A stretch of DNA of 64,000 nucleotides from Burkholderia sp. SRS-W-2-2016 (GTDB lineage: Bacteria > Pseudomonadota > Gammaproteobacteria > Burkholderiales > Burkholderiaceae), in the NCBI RefSeq assembly GCF_001931485.1, contig NZ_MSDV01000021.1, positions 1-64,000 on the forward strand. Direction: 5' to 3'. The notes below the pieces were generated by a model. It was given only the letters and a program-made list of their open reading frames with translations. It was not told the DNA's origin and did not search any database. Positions 19,793-29,333 of this stretch are shown here, in pieces; the first letter of the stretch is position 1, and every line of letters starts with the position of its first letter. The position numbers and the translations under genes are program-made.

Positions 19793-19857
19793 TTTCTAGA
19801 AACACGCGGCGCTGATAAGGCATTTTTTCGGATTAAAATTGGACTTTTAGAAAGTCC
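19793..19857. promoter_or_regulatory. Palindromes in the pobA-pobR divergent promoter region
   Basis: Two perfect inverted repeats sit in the 182-bp shared region: TTTCTAGAAA (19793-19802) and GGACTTT-TAG-AAAGTCC (19841-19857). Both are AT-rich against a GC-rich background. They are candidate PobR sites for 4-hydroxybenzoate-dependent control of pobA and autoregulation of pobR. Confidence 0.5.
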
Positions 19858-19887
19858 CGGGCGGATTTAGTTGCCGCCGACGAACCC

Positions 19888-20760
19888 ATGAAGCAGCCGG
19901 CACAGCACGACATCCCCGTCTTCAATTTATACGGTGAAGGGCCCGATTGGAGCACGCTCGATTTGCTGCACTGCGAGTCGATCCCCGAGCGCAGCAGCCT
20001 GTACGACTGGGAAATCCGCCGCCATCGACATGCGGACCTCGCGCAGATTCTTTACGTGCAGAAGGGCACCGCGGAACTCGAAATCGAGGGCGAGACAACC
20101 CGCATCGATATGCCATCGGTGCAGATCGTCCCGCCGATGTGCGTGCACGGCTTCCAGTTCTCGCCGGAGGTGGACGGCTACGTGATCACGATCGCCGCGC
20201 CGCTGATGAACTGGCTGCAGCAGCAGATGGATGCGCCGCGGCGGGTGTTCGAGCATCCGGGTTGCTATGCGGTCGGCGACGATCGCGCTTATCTGGACAC
20301 GCTGTGCGGCAAGCTCAATGACGAGTATGGGTTGCCGGCGCCGTCGCGCGATCTGTTGTTGCGCTCGCTGGTCAGCACGCTCGTGGTGTGGGTCAGCCGG
20401 CAGGCGCAGCAAGGCGCGGAGCGCAGCGAGCGGCAGGATCGCGGGCACGTTCATCTGAAGGCGTTTTATAGCTTGGTCGAAAAGCACTACCGCGAGCATC
20501 TGGCGATCAGCCGTTATGCCGAGCAGTTGGGCGTGACGGCGGTCTATCTGAATATGGTTTGTCAGCGGCTCGCGGGGAAAAGCGCGCTCGCGCTCGTGCA
20601 TCAGCGGTTGATGCTCGAGGCGAAACGCAGCCTGACTTACACCGCGTTGAGCATCGCGCAGATTTCGGATTTTCTTGGTTTTACCGAACCGGCGTATTTC
20701 ACGCGGTTTTTTAAGCGGTTTACTGGGGTGACGCCGAATGCGTTTCGGAAGCCGGAGTGA
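19888..20760 (+). CDS. pobR: AraC-family activator of pobA (PobR type)
   Basis: The protein has 290 residues. Residues 10-130 are a cupin-like sensor domain ([17 protein letters not shown] and a [11 protein letters not shown] motif). The C-terminal 100 residues are a double helix-turn-helix: [24 protein letters not shown], then [26 protein letters not shown]. It is divergent from pobA, the arrangement of the AraC-type PobR of Pseudomonas and Azotobacter that responds to 4-hydroxybenzoate. The assignment is from architecture and position. Confidence 0.85.
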   Translation: MKQPAQHDIPVFNLYGEGPDWSTLDLLHCESIPERSSLYDWEIRRHRHADLAQILYVQKGTAELEIEGETTRIDMPSVQIVPPMCVHGFQFSPEVDGYVITIAAPLMNWLQQQMDAPRRVFEHPGCYAVGDDRAYLDTLCGKLNDEYGLPAPSRDLLLRSLVSTLVVWVSRQAQQGAERSERQDRGHVHLKAFYSLVEKHYREHLAISRYAEQLGVTAVYLNMVCQRLAGKSALALVHQRLMLEAKRSLTYTALSIAQISDFLGFTEPAYFTRFFKRFTGVTPNAFRKPE

Positions 20761-20837
20761 GATCGGCTTGAGCCGCTTTTCCGTGAGTTAAACAGGAGCC
20801 CCGGGCAAACCCTGGCTCCGTCCATACGCTCATTTAC

Positions 20838-20866
20838 TTGACATCTAAACTATCTAAACCTAAATT
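20838..20866 (+). promoter_or_regulatory. Promoter with tandem repeats in its spacer (2-aminobenzoyl-CoA operon)
   Basis: A perfect -35 box TTGACA (20838-20843) is followed 17 bp later by TAAATT (20861-20866). The spacer consists of two tandem ATCTAAAC units (20843-20850, 20852-20859) and a third CTAAA. An operator buried between the promoter elements fits repression by the MarR protein encoded at 24050. The start codon is 33 bp beyond the -10 box. Confidence 0.65.
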
Positions 20867-20898
20867 AATCTGACACCAGCGTCCTTTTGGGGAACAGC

Positions 20899-23283
20899 AT
20901 GCGCATTGTCTGTATCGGTGGCGGCCCGGCCGGCCTGTACTTCAGTCTGTTGATGAAGCAACGCAACCCCAGCTACGACGTCACGGTGGTCGAGCGCAAC
21001 CGCCCGTACGACACCTTCGGCTGGGGCGTCGTGTTCTCCGATCAGACGCTCGGCAATCTGCGCGCCGCCGACGCCCCGAGCGCCGACGCAATCCTCGACG
21101 CGTTCAACCACTGGGACGACATCGAAATCCATTTCCGCGGCCGCAGCGTCCGCTCGTCGGGTCACGGCTTCTGCGGAATCGGCCGCAAACGTCTGCTGAA
21201 TATCCTGCAGGCGCGCTGCGAAGAACTCGGCGTGAAGCTCGTATTCGAAACCCAGGTGGTGGACGACAGCGCTTACGAAGCAGACCTGATCATTGCCAGC
21301 GACGGCCTCAATAGCATGGTCCGGCAAAAGTACGCGGACACCTATCAGCCGGACATCGACGTGCGCGACTGCCGCTTCGTGTGGCTCGGCACGAAAAAAC
21401 TGTTCGACGCGTTCACATTCGCGTTCGAGGAAACCGAATTCGGCTGGTTCCAGGCGCACGCATACCGCTTCGACGATCAGACCTCGACTTTCATCGTCGA
21501 AACGCCGGAGCGCGTGTGGCGAGCCGCCGGGCTCGACGAAATGAGCAAGGAAGACAGCATCGCGTTCTGCGAGAAGCTGTTCGCGAAGTACCTCGACGGC
21601 AATCCGCTGATGTCGAACGCTTCGCATCTGCGCGGCTCGTCGCAATGGATCCGCTTTCCGCGCGTGGTCAACAAGGAATGGGTGCACTGGCGCGGCAACC
21701 CGAATGGCACCCGCACGCCGATCGTGCTGATGGGCGACGCCGCGCACACCGCGCACTTTTCGATCGGCTCGGGCACCAAGCTCGCACTCGAAGACGCGAT
21801 CGAACTCGCGAACAGCATGAGCGCGCATCCGGGCGAAGACGCCGGCAACCTCGCCGCCGCACTCCAGCACTACACCGAAGTGCGCAGCGTCGACGTGCTG
21901 CGGATCCAGAACGCCGCGCGCAATTCGACCGAATGGTTCGAGCACGTCGACCGCTACACGTCGTTCGAGCCGGAACAGTTCGCGTATTCGCTGCTCACGC
22001 GTTCGCAGCGCATCTCGCACGAGAACCTGCGCGAGCGCGACGCGCAGTATCTGTCCGGCTTCGAAGACTGGCTCGCGCAACGCGCGGGTGTCGAACGCGC
22101 GCCCAACAAGCATTCGATTCCGCCGATGTTTACGCCCTTCACCGTGCGCGGCGTCACGCTGAAAAACCGCGTGATGGTGTCGCCGATGGCGCAATACTCG
22201 GCCGTCGACGGCATCCCCGGCGACTATCACCTGATGCACCTCGGCGCCCGCGCGATGGGCGGCGCCGCGCTGGTGATGACCGAGATGACCTGCGTGTCGC
22301 CCGAAGCGCGCATCACGCCGGGATGCCCGGGCATGTACACGGCCGAGCAACTGGCCGCGTGGAAACGCATCGTCGATCTGGTGCATCTGCAGTCGGACGC
22401 GAAAATCGGCATCCAGCTCGGCCACTCCGGCGCGAAAGGCTCGACGCGGGTCGCGTGGGAAGGCATCGATCAGCCGCTCGAAGAAGGCAACTGGCCGCTG
22501 CTTTCCGCGTCGCCGCAGCAGTATCTGCCCGGCATCAGCCAGCATTCGCGCGAAGCCACGCATGAAGAAATGCGCGAGGTCGAGCAGCAATTCGTCGACG
22601 CGACCCGCATGTCGATCGAAGCCGGTTTCGACTGGCTCGAACTGCACTGCGCGCACGGCTATTTCCTGTCGAGCTTCCTGTCGCCGCTGACCAATCAACG
22701 TACCGACGAATACGGCGGCTCGCTCGAAAACCGGCTGCGCTATCCGTTGCAGGTGTTCAACGCGATCCGCGCGGTATGGCCGCAGGACAAGCCGATTTCG
22801 GTGCGGATTTCCGCGCACGACTGGGTCGAAGGCGGCAACACGCCGGACGACGCGGTGAAGATCGCGCAGGCGTTCAAGGCGGCCGGCGCGGACCTGATCG
22901 ACGTGTCGTCGGGTCAGGTCAGCAAGGCGGAAAAGCCCGTGTTCGGCCGCATGTTCCAGACCCCGTTCGCCGACCGCGTGCGCAACGAAGCCGGTATCGC
23001 GACGATCGCGGTCGGCGCGATTTCGGAAGCGGACCACGTGAACAGCATCATCGCGGCCGGCCGCGCGGACCTGTGCGCAATCGCTCGTCCACATCTCGCG
23101 AATCCGTCGTGGACGCTGAACGAAGCAGCGAAGATCGGCTATCTCGATGTCGCGTGGCCGAAGCCCTACACCGCCGCGAAGATGCAGCTCGAACGCAATC
23201 TGGAGCGCGAACGCGCACAGGCGCTCGCCAATGCCGGCCTGACGGCGCAACAACGCGCGCAACGCGCCGAAGGAACCGTGTGA
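20899..23283 (+). CDS. abmA: 2-Aminobenzoyl-CoA monooxygenase/reductase (bifunctional flavoenzyme)
   Basis: The protein has 794 residues from ATG 20899, preceded by GGGGA. Residues 1-390 are a group A flavin monooxygenase: [11 protein letters not shown], then [25 protein letters not shown]. Residues 400-760 are an Old Yellow Enzyme domain: [28 protein letters not shown], and [19 protein letters not shown] followed by YGGSLENR. This fusion is known from Azoarcus evansii, where it hydroxylates and then reduces 2-aminobenzoyl-CoA, breaking aromaticity. Databases also use the label salicylyl-CoA 5-hydroxylase/oxidoreductase. The CoA ligase and RidA gene downstream favour the amino substrate. Confidence 0.85.
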   Translation: MRIVCIGGGPAGLYFSLLMKQRNPSYDVTVVERNRPYDTFGWGVVFSDQTLGNLRAADAPSADAILDAFNHWDDIEIHFRGRSVRSSGHGFCGIGRKRLLNILQARCEELGVKLVFETQVVDDSAYEADLIIASDGLNSMVRQKYADTYQPDIDVRDCRFVWLGTKKLFDAFTFAFEETEFGWFQAHAYRFDDQTSTFIVETPERVWRAAGLDEMSKEDSIAFCEKLFAKYLDGNPLMSNASHLRGSSQWIRFPRVVNKEWVHWRGNPNGTRTPIVLMGDAAHTAHFSIGSGTKLALEDAIELANSMSAHPGEDAGNLAAALQHYTEVRSVDVLRIQNAARNSTEWFEHVDRYTSFEPEQFAYSLLTRSQRISHENLRERDAQYLSGFEDWLAQRAGVERAPNKHSIPPMFTPFTVRGVTLKNRVMVSPMAQYSAVDGIPGDYHLMHLGARAMGGAALVMTEMTCVSPEARITPGCPGMYTAEQLAAWKRIVDLVHLQSDAKIGIQLGHSGAKGSTRVAWEGIDQPLEEGNWPLLSASPQQYLPGISQHSREATHEEMREVEQQFVDATRMSIEAGFDWLELHCAHGYFLSSFLSPLTNQRTDEYGGSLENRLRYPLQVFNAIRAVWPQDKPISVRISAHDWVEGGNTPDDAVKIAQAFKAAGADLIDVSSGQVSKAEKPVFGRMFQTPFADRVRNEAGIATIAVGAISEADHVNSIIAAGRADLCAIARPHLANPSWTLNEAAKIGYLDVAWPKPYTAAKMQLERNLERERAQALANAGLTAQQRAQRAEGTV

Positions 23284-24053
23284 ATACTTCGGATACCTCT
23301 CTTTCCGCCCGGCACGCGGTCGTCACCGGCGGCGGCAGCGGCATCGGCGCGGCGATCGCGGAGGCGCTGCTGCGCGCCGGCGCGCGCGTCACGCTGATGG
23401 GTCGCAACGCTCAGCGTCTCGAAGCGCAGCGCGAACAATTCGCGGCGCTCGGTGAAGTCGCATGTATCAGCGTGGACGTCACGCAAGAAGACTCGGTTAC
23501 GCAGGCGTTCGCAGCCGCGGGCGCGGTCGATATCCTCGTCAACAATGCGGGCCAGGCGCAGGCCGCGCCGTTCACGCACACCGACACCGCGTTGTGGCAA
23601 CGGATGCTCGACGTGAACCTGACCGGCGTGTTCCTCGGCACGCGCGCGGTATTGCCCGGCATGCTGGAACGCGGTCATGGCCGCATCGTCAACGTCGCGA
23701 GCACGGCCGGGCAGATCGGCTATGCGTACGTCGCCGCGTATTGCGCGGCCAAGCACGGCGTGATCGGTCTGACCCGCTCGCTCGCACTCGAAACCGCGAC
23801 GCGCGGCATCACGGTCAACTCGGTGTGCCCCGGCTACACCGAAACGGAACTGCTGCACGCGTCGCTCGAACAGATCACCAGCAAGACCTCGCGCACCGAA
23901 CAACAGGCGCGCGAAACGCTATTGCGCTCGAATCCGCAACGCCGCTTCGTCAGTCCCGAGCAGGTCGCGAATACGGTGCTGTGGCTGTGCAGTCCCGGCG
24001 CCGAAGCGATCACCGGGCAATCCATTTCCATCTCGGGCGGAGAAGTGATGTGA
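23280..24053 (+). CDS. Short-chain dehydrogenase (beta-oxidation-like step)
   Basis: The protein has 257 residues. GTG 23280 overlaps the monooxygenase stop by four bases (GTGA) and has AAGGAA upstream. It has the classical SDR features: TGGGSGIG cofactor motif, NNAG, catalytic Ser in VNVASTAGQ, and YCAAK. The SISGGEVM end is typical of 3-hydroxyacyl dehydrogenases. In this operon it should oxidise a hydroxyacyl-CoA intermediate after ring reduction, using NAD(P)+. Overlap with the next gene (GTGA) indicates tight coupling. Confidence 0.88.
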   Translation: MNTSDTSLSARHAVVTGGGSGIGAAIAEALLRAGARVTLMGRNAQRLEAQREQFAALGEVACISVDVTQEDSVTQAFAAAGAVDILVNNAGQAQAAPFTHTDTALWQRMLDVNLTGVFLGTRAVLPGMLERGHGRIVNVASTAGQIGYAYVAAYCAAKHGVIGLTRSLALETATRGITVNSVCPGYTETELLHASLEQITSKTSRTEQQARETLLRSNPQRRFVSPEQVANTVLWLCSPGAEAITGQSISISGGEVM

Positions 24054-24562
24054 GCAAATCGAACCCCATCCGTCAAAGCGCGGAGAACGTCGTGGACCTC
24101 GAAATGAGCACCGGCGCGGACAGCCACATGGGCCTGCGTTTATGGCTGCGCATGCTGACCACCACCAACCTCGTGCAGGCCGAGTTGCGCAAGCGGCTGC
24201 GCACCGAATTCGACACCACGCTGCCGCGTTTCGATCTGATGGCGCAGCTCGAACGGCATCCGGAAGGGCTGAAGATGACCGAGCTGTCGCGCCGCATGAT
24301 GGTGACCGGCGGCAACGTGACCGGCATCACCGATCAACTGGAAAAAGAAGGGCTGGTTGCGCGCGACACCGATCCGAACGACCGCCGTTCGATCAGCGTG
24401 TGCCTGACCCCGGCCGGCCGCAGCGCATTCGACCGGATGGCGGTCGCGCATGAACAATGGGTCGTCGAAATGTTCGGCGGCCTGAGCCTCGACGAAAAAA
24501 TGCACGCCCACCAGGACCTCGGCAAGCTCAAGCAGCATCTGCTCGACAGTCTGAAGGGCTGA
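24050..24562 (+). CDS. MarR-family regulator of the 2-aminobenzoyl-CoA operon
   Basis: The protein has 170 residues with a GTG start overlapping the SDR stop by four bases. The winged helix-turn-helix is visible: [32 protein letters not shown], then the wing [17 protein letters not shown]. MarR proteins inside aromatic-CoA operons usually repress until the aryl-CoA thioester binds, as BadR, HcaR and relatives do. The repeats between -35 and -10 at 20843-20860 are its likely operator. Confidence 0.88.
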   Translation: MSKSNPIRQSAENVVDLEMSTGADSHMGLRLWLRMLTTTNLVQAELRKRLRTEFDTTLPRFDLMAQLERHPEGLKMTELSRRMMVTGGNVTGITDQLEKEGLVARDTDPNDRRSISVCLTPAGRSAFDRMAVAHEQWVVEMFGGLSLDEKMHAHQDLGKLKQHLLDSLKG

Positions 24563-24602
24563 ATTCGTACTGCTACCCAGTTGCCTGGGACCGGAGGAAT
24601 AC

Positions 24603-25454
24603 ATGACACGATCCAACGCCGACGCGCTGCTGGCCGGCAACCGCCTGACACTCGCCGGATACGACGCGAAACACTTCGGCTGGTCGGTGACCGGCAAGGT
24701 CGCGACGATCACGCTGAACCGCCCCGAGCGCAAGAACCCGCTGACTTTCGAATCGTATGCGGAGCTGCGCGACCTGTTTCGCGACCTCGCGTATGCGACC
24801 GACGTGAAAGCGGTGGTGCTGCACGGCGCGGGCGAGAACTTCTGTTCCGGCGGCGACGTGCACGACATCATCGCGCCGCTGATCGATCTGCTGATGCCCG
24901 AACTGCTGCTGTTCACGCGCATGACCGGCGACCTCGTGAAGGCGATGCGCCACTGCCCGCAGCCGATCATCGCGGCGGTCGACGGCATTTGCGCGGGCGC
25001 CGGCGCGATTCTCGCGATGTCATCCGATCTGCGTCTGGCCACCGCGCGCAGCAAGCTCGCGTTCCTGTTCACGCGCGTCGGCCTCGCCGGTTGCGACATG
25101 GGCGCGTGCGCGATGCTGCCGCGCATCATCGGCCAGGGTCGCGCGGCGGAACTGCTGTACACCGGCCGTTCGGCGAGCGGCGACGAAGGCCACGCGTGGG
25201 GCTTCTACAACCGTCTGTGCGAACCGGCCGCGCTGCTCGAAGAAGCGCAGAAGCTGGCCGCCGATCTCGCGTCCGGCCCGACCTTCGCGCACGGCATCAC
25301 GAAGAAGATGCTGCACCAGGAATGGAGCATGAGCATCGACGAAGCGATCGAATCCGAAGCGCAGGCGCAGGCGATCTGCATGGGCACGCGCGATTTCGAG
25401 CGCGCGTACAACGCATTCGCGGCGAAGACCCGTCCGGTGTTCGAAGGAGACTGA
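24603..25454 (+). CDS. Enoyl-CoA hydratase/isomerase family protein
   Basis: The protein has 283 residues, with GGAGG six bases before the ATG. Crotonase features are present: [17 protein letters not shown], the oxyanion-hole segment [16 protein letters not shown], and a second oxyanion strand [15 protein letters not shown]. It probably hydrates a ring-derived enoyl-CoA or hydrolytically opens the non-aromatic ring. The canonical catalytic glutamates are hard to place by eye, so which of these it does is open. Confidence 0.87.
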   Translation: MTRSNADALLAGNRLTLAGYDAKHFGWSVTGKVATITLNRPERKNPLTFESYAELRDLFRDLAYATDVKAVVLHGAGENFCSGGDVHDIIAPLIDLLMPELLLFTRMTGDLVKAMRHCPQPIIAAVDGICAGAGAILAMSSDLRLATARSKLAFLFTRVGLAGCDMGACAMLPRIIGQGRAAELLYTGRSASGDEGHAWGFYNRLCEPAALLEEAQKLAADLASGPTFAHGITKKMLHQEWSMSIDEAIESEAQAQAICMGTRDFERAYNAFAAKTRPVFEGD

Positions 25455-25455
25455 G

Positions 25456-26667
25456 TTGAGCGCCGACCATCAGAACTCCCAACTGGATCCGCACAGCCCG
25501 CTCGCGTGGCCGTTTTTCGAGCCGCGTCATCGCGAGCTGGCCGCCGGCATCGACCAATGGTGCCGCGCGCATCTGAACCATGAAGACCATGCCGATACCG
25601 ATGCGACCTGCCGCCGGCTGGTGCGCGAACTCGGCGCGGCGGGCTGGCTGAAATACGGCGTCGGCGGCGTCGCGTACGGCGGTCACGGCGACACGATCGA
25701 CACCCGCGCGGTCTGTCTGCTGCGCGAAACACTCGCGCGCTACTCGGGCCTCGCCGATTTCGCGCTCGCGATGCAGGGGCTCGGCTCCGGCGCAATCTCG
25801 CTGGCCGGCACGCATGAACAGAAATCGCGCTATCTGCCGCACGTCGCGAGCGGGACGGCGATTGCCGCGTTCGCGCTGTCGGAGCCGCAGGCCGGTTCGG
25901 ACGTCGCGGCGATGGCGCTCACGGCCCGCGAAGACGGCGACCACTATGTGCTCGACGGCGAGAAGACGTGGATTTCGAACGGCGGCATTGCCGACTTCTA
26001 CGTGGTGTTCGCGCGCACCGGCGAGGCGCCGGGCGCGCGCGGGATCAGCGCGTTTATCGTCGATGCGGAGACGCCCGGCTTCGAAATAGCCGAGCGGATC
26101 GACGTGATCGCGCCGCATCCGCTCGCACGCTTGCGCTTCGCCGGCGCGCGCGTGCCGCGCAGCCAGCTGCTCGGCGCGCGCGGCGAAGGCTTCAAGATCG
26201 CAATGCGCACGCTCGATATTTTCCGCACGTCGGTCGCGGCAGCATCGCTCGGCTTTGCGCGTCATGCGATGGCCGAGGGGCTCGACCGCGCGGCGTCACG
26301 CAAGATGTTCGGCCAGACGCTCGGCGACTTTCAGTTGACCCAGGCAAAACTCGCGCAGATGGCGCTGACGATCGACAGCAGCGCGCTGCTCGTCTATCGC
26401 GCCGCGTGGCTGCGCGACCAGGGCGAAAACGTCACACGCGAAGCGGCGATGGCGAAGTGGCATGCGAGCGAAGGCGCGCAGCAGGTGATCGACGCGGCCG
26501 TGCAGCTCTACGGCGGAATGGGCGTGCAAAGCGGCAACGCGGTCGAAATGCTGTACCGCGAGATTCGCGCGCTGCGTATCTACGAAGGCGCGACCGAGGT
26601 GCAGCAGTTGATTATCGGCCGCGATCTGCTGAAGGCGCACGCCGCCGCGAACGGGGCCGCGCAATGA
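25456..26667 (+). CDS. Acyl-CoA dehydrogenase
   Basis: The protein has 403 residues, with a TTG start at 25456 directly after the hydratase stop and AAGGAGA upstream. FAD-binding motifs are clear: [29 protein letters not shown], and the C-terminal [33 protein letters not shown]. It oxidises an acyl-CoA to the enoyl-CoA and passes electrons to ETF. It is likely a beta-oxidation-like step on the ring-cleavage product. Confidence 0.9.
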   Translation: MSADHQNSQLDPHSPLAWPFFEPRHRELAAGIDQWCRAHLNHEDHADTDATCRRLVRELGAAGWLKYGVGGVAYGGHGDTIDTRAVCLLRETLARYSGLADFALAMQGLGSGAISLAGTHEQKSRYLPHVASGTAIAAFALSEPQAGSDVAAMALTAREDGDHYVLDGEKTWISNGGIADFYVVFARTGEAPGARGISAFIVDAETPGFEIAERIDVIAPHPLARLRFAGARVPRSQLLGARGEGFKIAMRTLDIFRTSVAAASLGFARHAMAEGLDRAASRKMFGQTLGDFQLTQAKLAQMALTIDSSALLVYRAAWLRDQGENVTREAAMAKWHASEGAQQVIDAAVQLYGGMGVQSGNAVEMLYREIRALRIYEGATEVQQLIIGRDLLKAHAAANGAAQ

Positions 26668-27107
26668 GCAAGACGTTCGAACGGCCGGTACGAATCCGCT
26701 TCTCGCACTGCGATCCGGCCGGCATCGTCTACTTCCCGCAGTACCTCGTGATGACCAATGTGCTCGTCGAAGACTGGTTCTACGAAGGACTGCGCATCGA
26801 CTACGCGCGGATGATCGGCGAGCGCCGCACCGGCCTGCCGATCGTCAAGCTCGACTGCGACTTCTCGCGGCCGAGCCGGCTCGGCGAAACGATTGTGCTG
26901 ACGCTCAGCGTGACGCGCATCGGCCGCAGTTCGATCGGCATTGAAATTCACGGCCATTGCGCCGGCGAAACGCGTTTTCGCGCGAAGCAGGTGCTGGTGT
27001 TCATGTCGTTCGAGACCGGCGAATCGATCGATATTCCCGGCGACATCGCGAGCGCGCTCGCGGCGTTCGCCCCGTCGTCCCCCTCCATCGAGGCGCATCG
27101 CTCATGA
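26664..27107 (+). CDS. 4HBT-type acyl-CoA thioesterase
   Basis: The protein has 147 residues. It overlaps the dehydrogenase stop (ATGA) and the RidA start. The hot-dog fold is recognisable from [19 protein letters not shown], the catalytic Asp motif of 4-hydroxybenzoyl-CoA thioesterases ([10 protein letters not shown]). It probably releases CoA from aberrant or dead-end aryl-CoA intermediates, recycling CoA during 2-aminobenzoate metabolism. Confidence 0.88.
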   Translation: MSKTFERPVRIRFSHCDPAGIVYFPQYLVMTNVLVEDWFYEGLRIDYARMIGERRTGLPIVKLDCDFSRPSRLGETIVLTLSVTRIGRSSIGIEIHGHCAGETRFRAKQVLVFMSFETGESIDIPGDIASALAAFAPSSPSIEAHRS

Positions 27108-27499
27108 AAAAAGCTCTCCTTCCGGCCGGCTGGGTCAAACCGCGCGGCTATGCGAACGGCGTCGCGGCATCCGGCACGCAGGTGTTCATCGCCGGTCAGA
27201 TCGGCTGGGACGAACAGGCGCAGTTCCATACCGACGACTTCGCCGCGCAGGCCACGCAAGCGCTGCAGAACCTGCTCGCGGTGCTGCGCGAAGCGGGCGG
27301 CAAGCCCGAGCATCTGGTGCGGCTCACGTGGTACGTGACCGACAAGCGCGAGTACCTCGCTGCGCTGAAGGATATCGGCCGCGCGTTTCGCGAACTGATC
27401 GGCGATTACGACATCGCGATGAGCGCGGTGCAGGTCGTCGCGCTGATGGAGGACCGCGCGAAGGTCGAGATCGAGGCGACCGCCGTGATTCCGGACTGA
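27104..27499 (+). CDS. RidA-family enamine/imine deaminase
   Basis: The protein has 131 residues. It starts inside the thioesterase stop (ATGA overlap). The Rid fold markers are QVFIAGQIGWDE, TQALQNLLAVLREAGG, VRLTWYVTD and VEIEATAVIPD. The family's key Arg of the archetype (in the IARxxR strand) is not obvious here, so it may belong to a Rid1-7 subgroup. In this operon it makes sense as the enzyme hydrolysing the enamine/imine left after dearomatisation of 2-aminobenzoyl-CoA, releasing ammonium. Confidence 0.87.
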   Translation: MKKALLPAGWVKPRGYANGVAASGTQVFIAGQIGWDEQAQFHTDDFAAQATQALQNLLAVLREAGGKPEHLVRLTWYVTDKREYLAALKDIGRAFRELIGDYDIAMSAVQVVALMEDRAKVEIEATAVIPD

Positions 27500-27630
27500 A
27501 AAGAAGCACTGAAGCTTGCACCGCAGTCGCGTTGAACGTTGTACTGAACATTTCAAGCATCGCATCGAGACACGACCCAAACCCATTCCAACCAACCCAG
27601 CGCTTTGCCGGCTCAACGCCCCGGGAGACC

Positions 27631-29274
27631 ATGATGGAACCGTCAGCCCATGTCGATACCTTCGCGCGAGATAACCTTCCGCCGCAGGATCAATGGCCCG
27701 TCTTTCTGCTCGACAACCCGGATGTCGCGTACCCGCCGCGGCTGAACTGCGCGACCGAACTGCTGGAGCGGACCATCGACGCGGGCCATCGCGACCGGCC
27801 GGCGATCTGGTCCGACGTGGACGGCAAGCCGCAAGCAACCACGTACGGCGAACTGCTGGCGCTGGTCAATCGCAGCGCGCATGTGCTGGTCGACGAGATG
27901 GGGCTGCGGCCCGGTAACCGGGTGCTGCTGCGCGGACCGAACACGCTGCAGATGGCCGTCACGATGCTCGCGGCGCTGAAAGCCGGGTTGGTCGTCGTGC
28001 CGACGATGCCGCTGCTGCGCGCGAAGGAACTGAAGCAGATCATCGAGAAAGCGCAGATCGCCGCCGCGCTGTGCGACGCGCGTCTGTTGGGAGAACTCGA
28101 ACGCTGCACGAATCCACAGGACGAGTTCTACTGCGCGCGGCTCACGCAAACGCGGCGCTTTCACGACGACTCCGCCGACTCTCTCGACACGCTCGCGGTC
28201 AACAAACCCGACCAGTTCGCCGCGTGCGATACCGCCGCCGACGACGTCTGCCTGATCGCGTTCACGAGCGGCACGACCGGCGCGCCGAAAGGCTGCATGC
28301 ATTTCCATCGCGACGTGATCGCGATGTGCGATCTGTTTCCGCGTCATACGCTGAAGCCGTCGTCGAGCGATATTTTTTGCGGCACGCCGCCGCTCGCGTT
28401 TACGTTCGGGCTCGGCGGACTGTTGTGTTTTCCGCTGCGGGTCGGCGCGTCGACAGTGCTGATCGAAAAGCTTTCGCCGAAAACGCTGCTCGAAACGATC
28501 GCGCGTTTTCATGCGACGGTCGTGTTCACCGCGCCGACGTTTTATCGGCAGATGGCGCCGCTGGTCGCGCAGCACGACGTGAGCTCGCTGCACAAAAGCG
28601 TATCGGCCGGCGAGGCGCTGCCCGATTCGACCCGGCGACTATGGCGCGATGCGACCGGCATCGACATGATCGACGGGATCGGCGGCACCGAGCTGATCCA
28701 CATTTTTATTTCATCGCAGGGCGCGGAGATTCGGCCGAACGCGATCGGCCGCGCGGTGCCCGGCTATGTGGTGCAAGCGGTCGACGACGACATGCGGCCG
28801 GTGCCGCCCGGCACGATCGGCAAGCTCGCGGTGCGCGGCCCGACCGGCTGCCGCTATCTGGCCGACGATAGGCAACAGCGCTTCGTGCGCGACGGCTGGA
28901 ATCTGCCGGGGGATTCGGTCTATCTCGACGCAGACGGCTACGTGTTCTATCAGGCGCGCGCCGACGACATGATCGTCTCGGCCGGCTACAACATCTCGGG
29001 CCCCGAAGTGGAGAGCGTGCTGCTGCAACACGAGGCGGTCGCGGAATGCGGGGTGATCGGCGTGGCCGACGAAACCCGCGGCCAGATCGTGCGGGCCTTC
29101 GTGGTGGTCAATCCCGGCTATACCGCCGACGATAAACTGGTCGCGCAACTTCAGGATTTCGTTAAGAATAACGTCGCGCCTTATAAATATCCGCGCGTCA
29201 TCACCTTCGTCGGGGCGCTGCCGCGCACCGAGACCGGCAAGCTGAAACGGTTCGAGTTGCGGATGATGGCGTGA
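27631..29274 (+). CDS. abmG: 2-Aminobenzoate-CoA ligase
   Basis: The protein has 547 residues from ATG 27631 (a second ATG follows at 27634), preceded by GGGAGA. It is an ANL-superfamily adenylating enzyme: P-loop AFTSGTTGAPKGCMHFHRD near residue 215, the A5-type GGTELIHIF, A8 hinge RADDMIVSAGYNISG, and the catalytic lysine in RTETGKLKR near the C-terminus. It activates anthranilate (or a related benzoate) to the CoA thioester with ATP. The substrate is assigned from neighbours, mainly the monooxygenase/reductase and RidA. Confidence 0.86.
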   Translation: MMEPSAHVDTFARDNLPPQDQWPVFLLDNPDVAYPPRLNCATELLERTIDAGHRDRPAIWSDVDGKPQATTYGELLALVNRSAHVLVDEMGLRPGNRVLLRGPNTLQMAVTMLAALKAGLVVVPTMPLLRAKELKQIIEKAQIAAALCDARLLGELERCTNPQDEFYCARLTQTRRFHDDSADSLDTLAVNKPDQFAACDTAADDVCLIAFTSGTTGAPKGCMHFHRDVIAMCDLFPRHTLKPSSSDIFCGTPPLAFTFGLGGLLCFPLRVGASTVLIEKLSPKTLLETIARFHATVVFTAPTFYRQMAPLVAQHDVSSLHKSVSAGEALPDSTRRLWRDATGIDMIDGIGGTELIHIFISSQGAEIRPNAIGRAVPGYVVQAVDDDMRPVPPGTIGKLAVRGPTGCRYLADDRQQRFVRDGWNLPGDSVYLDADGYVFYQARADDMIVSAGYNISGPEVESVLLQHEAVAECGVIGVADETRGQIVRAFVVVNPGYTADDKLVAQLQDFVKNNVAPYKYPRVITFVGALPRTETGKLKRFELRMMA

Positions 29275-29333
29275 GCGTAAGCGCCAATGCGCTTACCCGG
29301 ATCGACCGCAATCCGTATATGGGAGACAACTGC

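Noticed and set aside
20860..23262. Long minus-strand frame opposite the monooxygenase/reductase gene
   Set aside because: Composition is Arg/Ala/His-rich without domains; the plus strand encodes an unmistakable two-domain flavoenzyme.
20899..23283. Salicylyl-CoA 5-hydroxylase as the primary function
   Set aside because: The OYE-type C-terminal half, the RidA gene and the CoA ligase context fit 2-aminobenzoyl-CoA better; salicylate use is kept only as an alternative.
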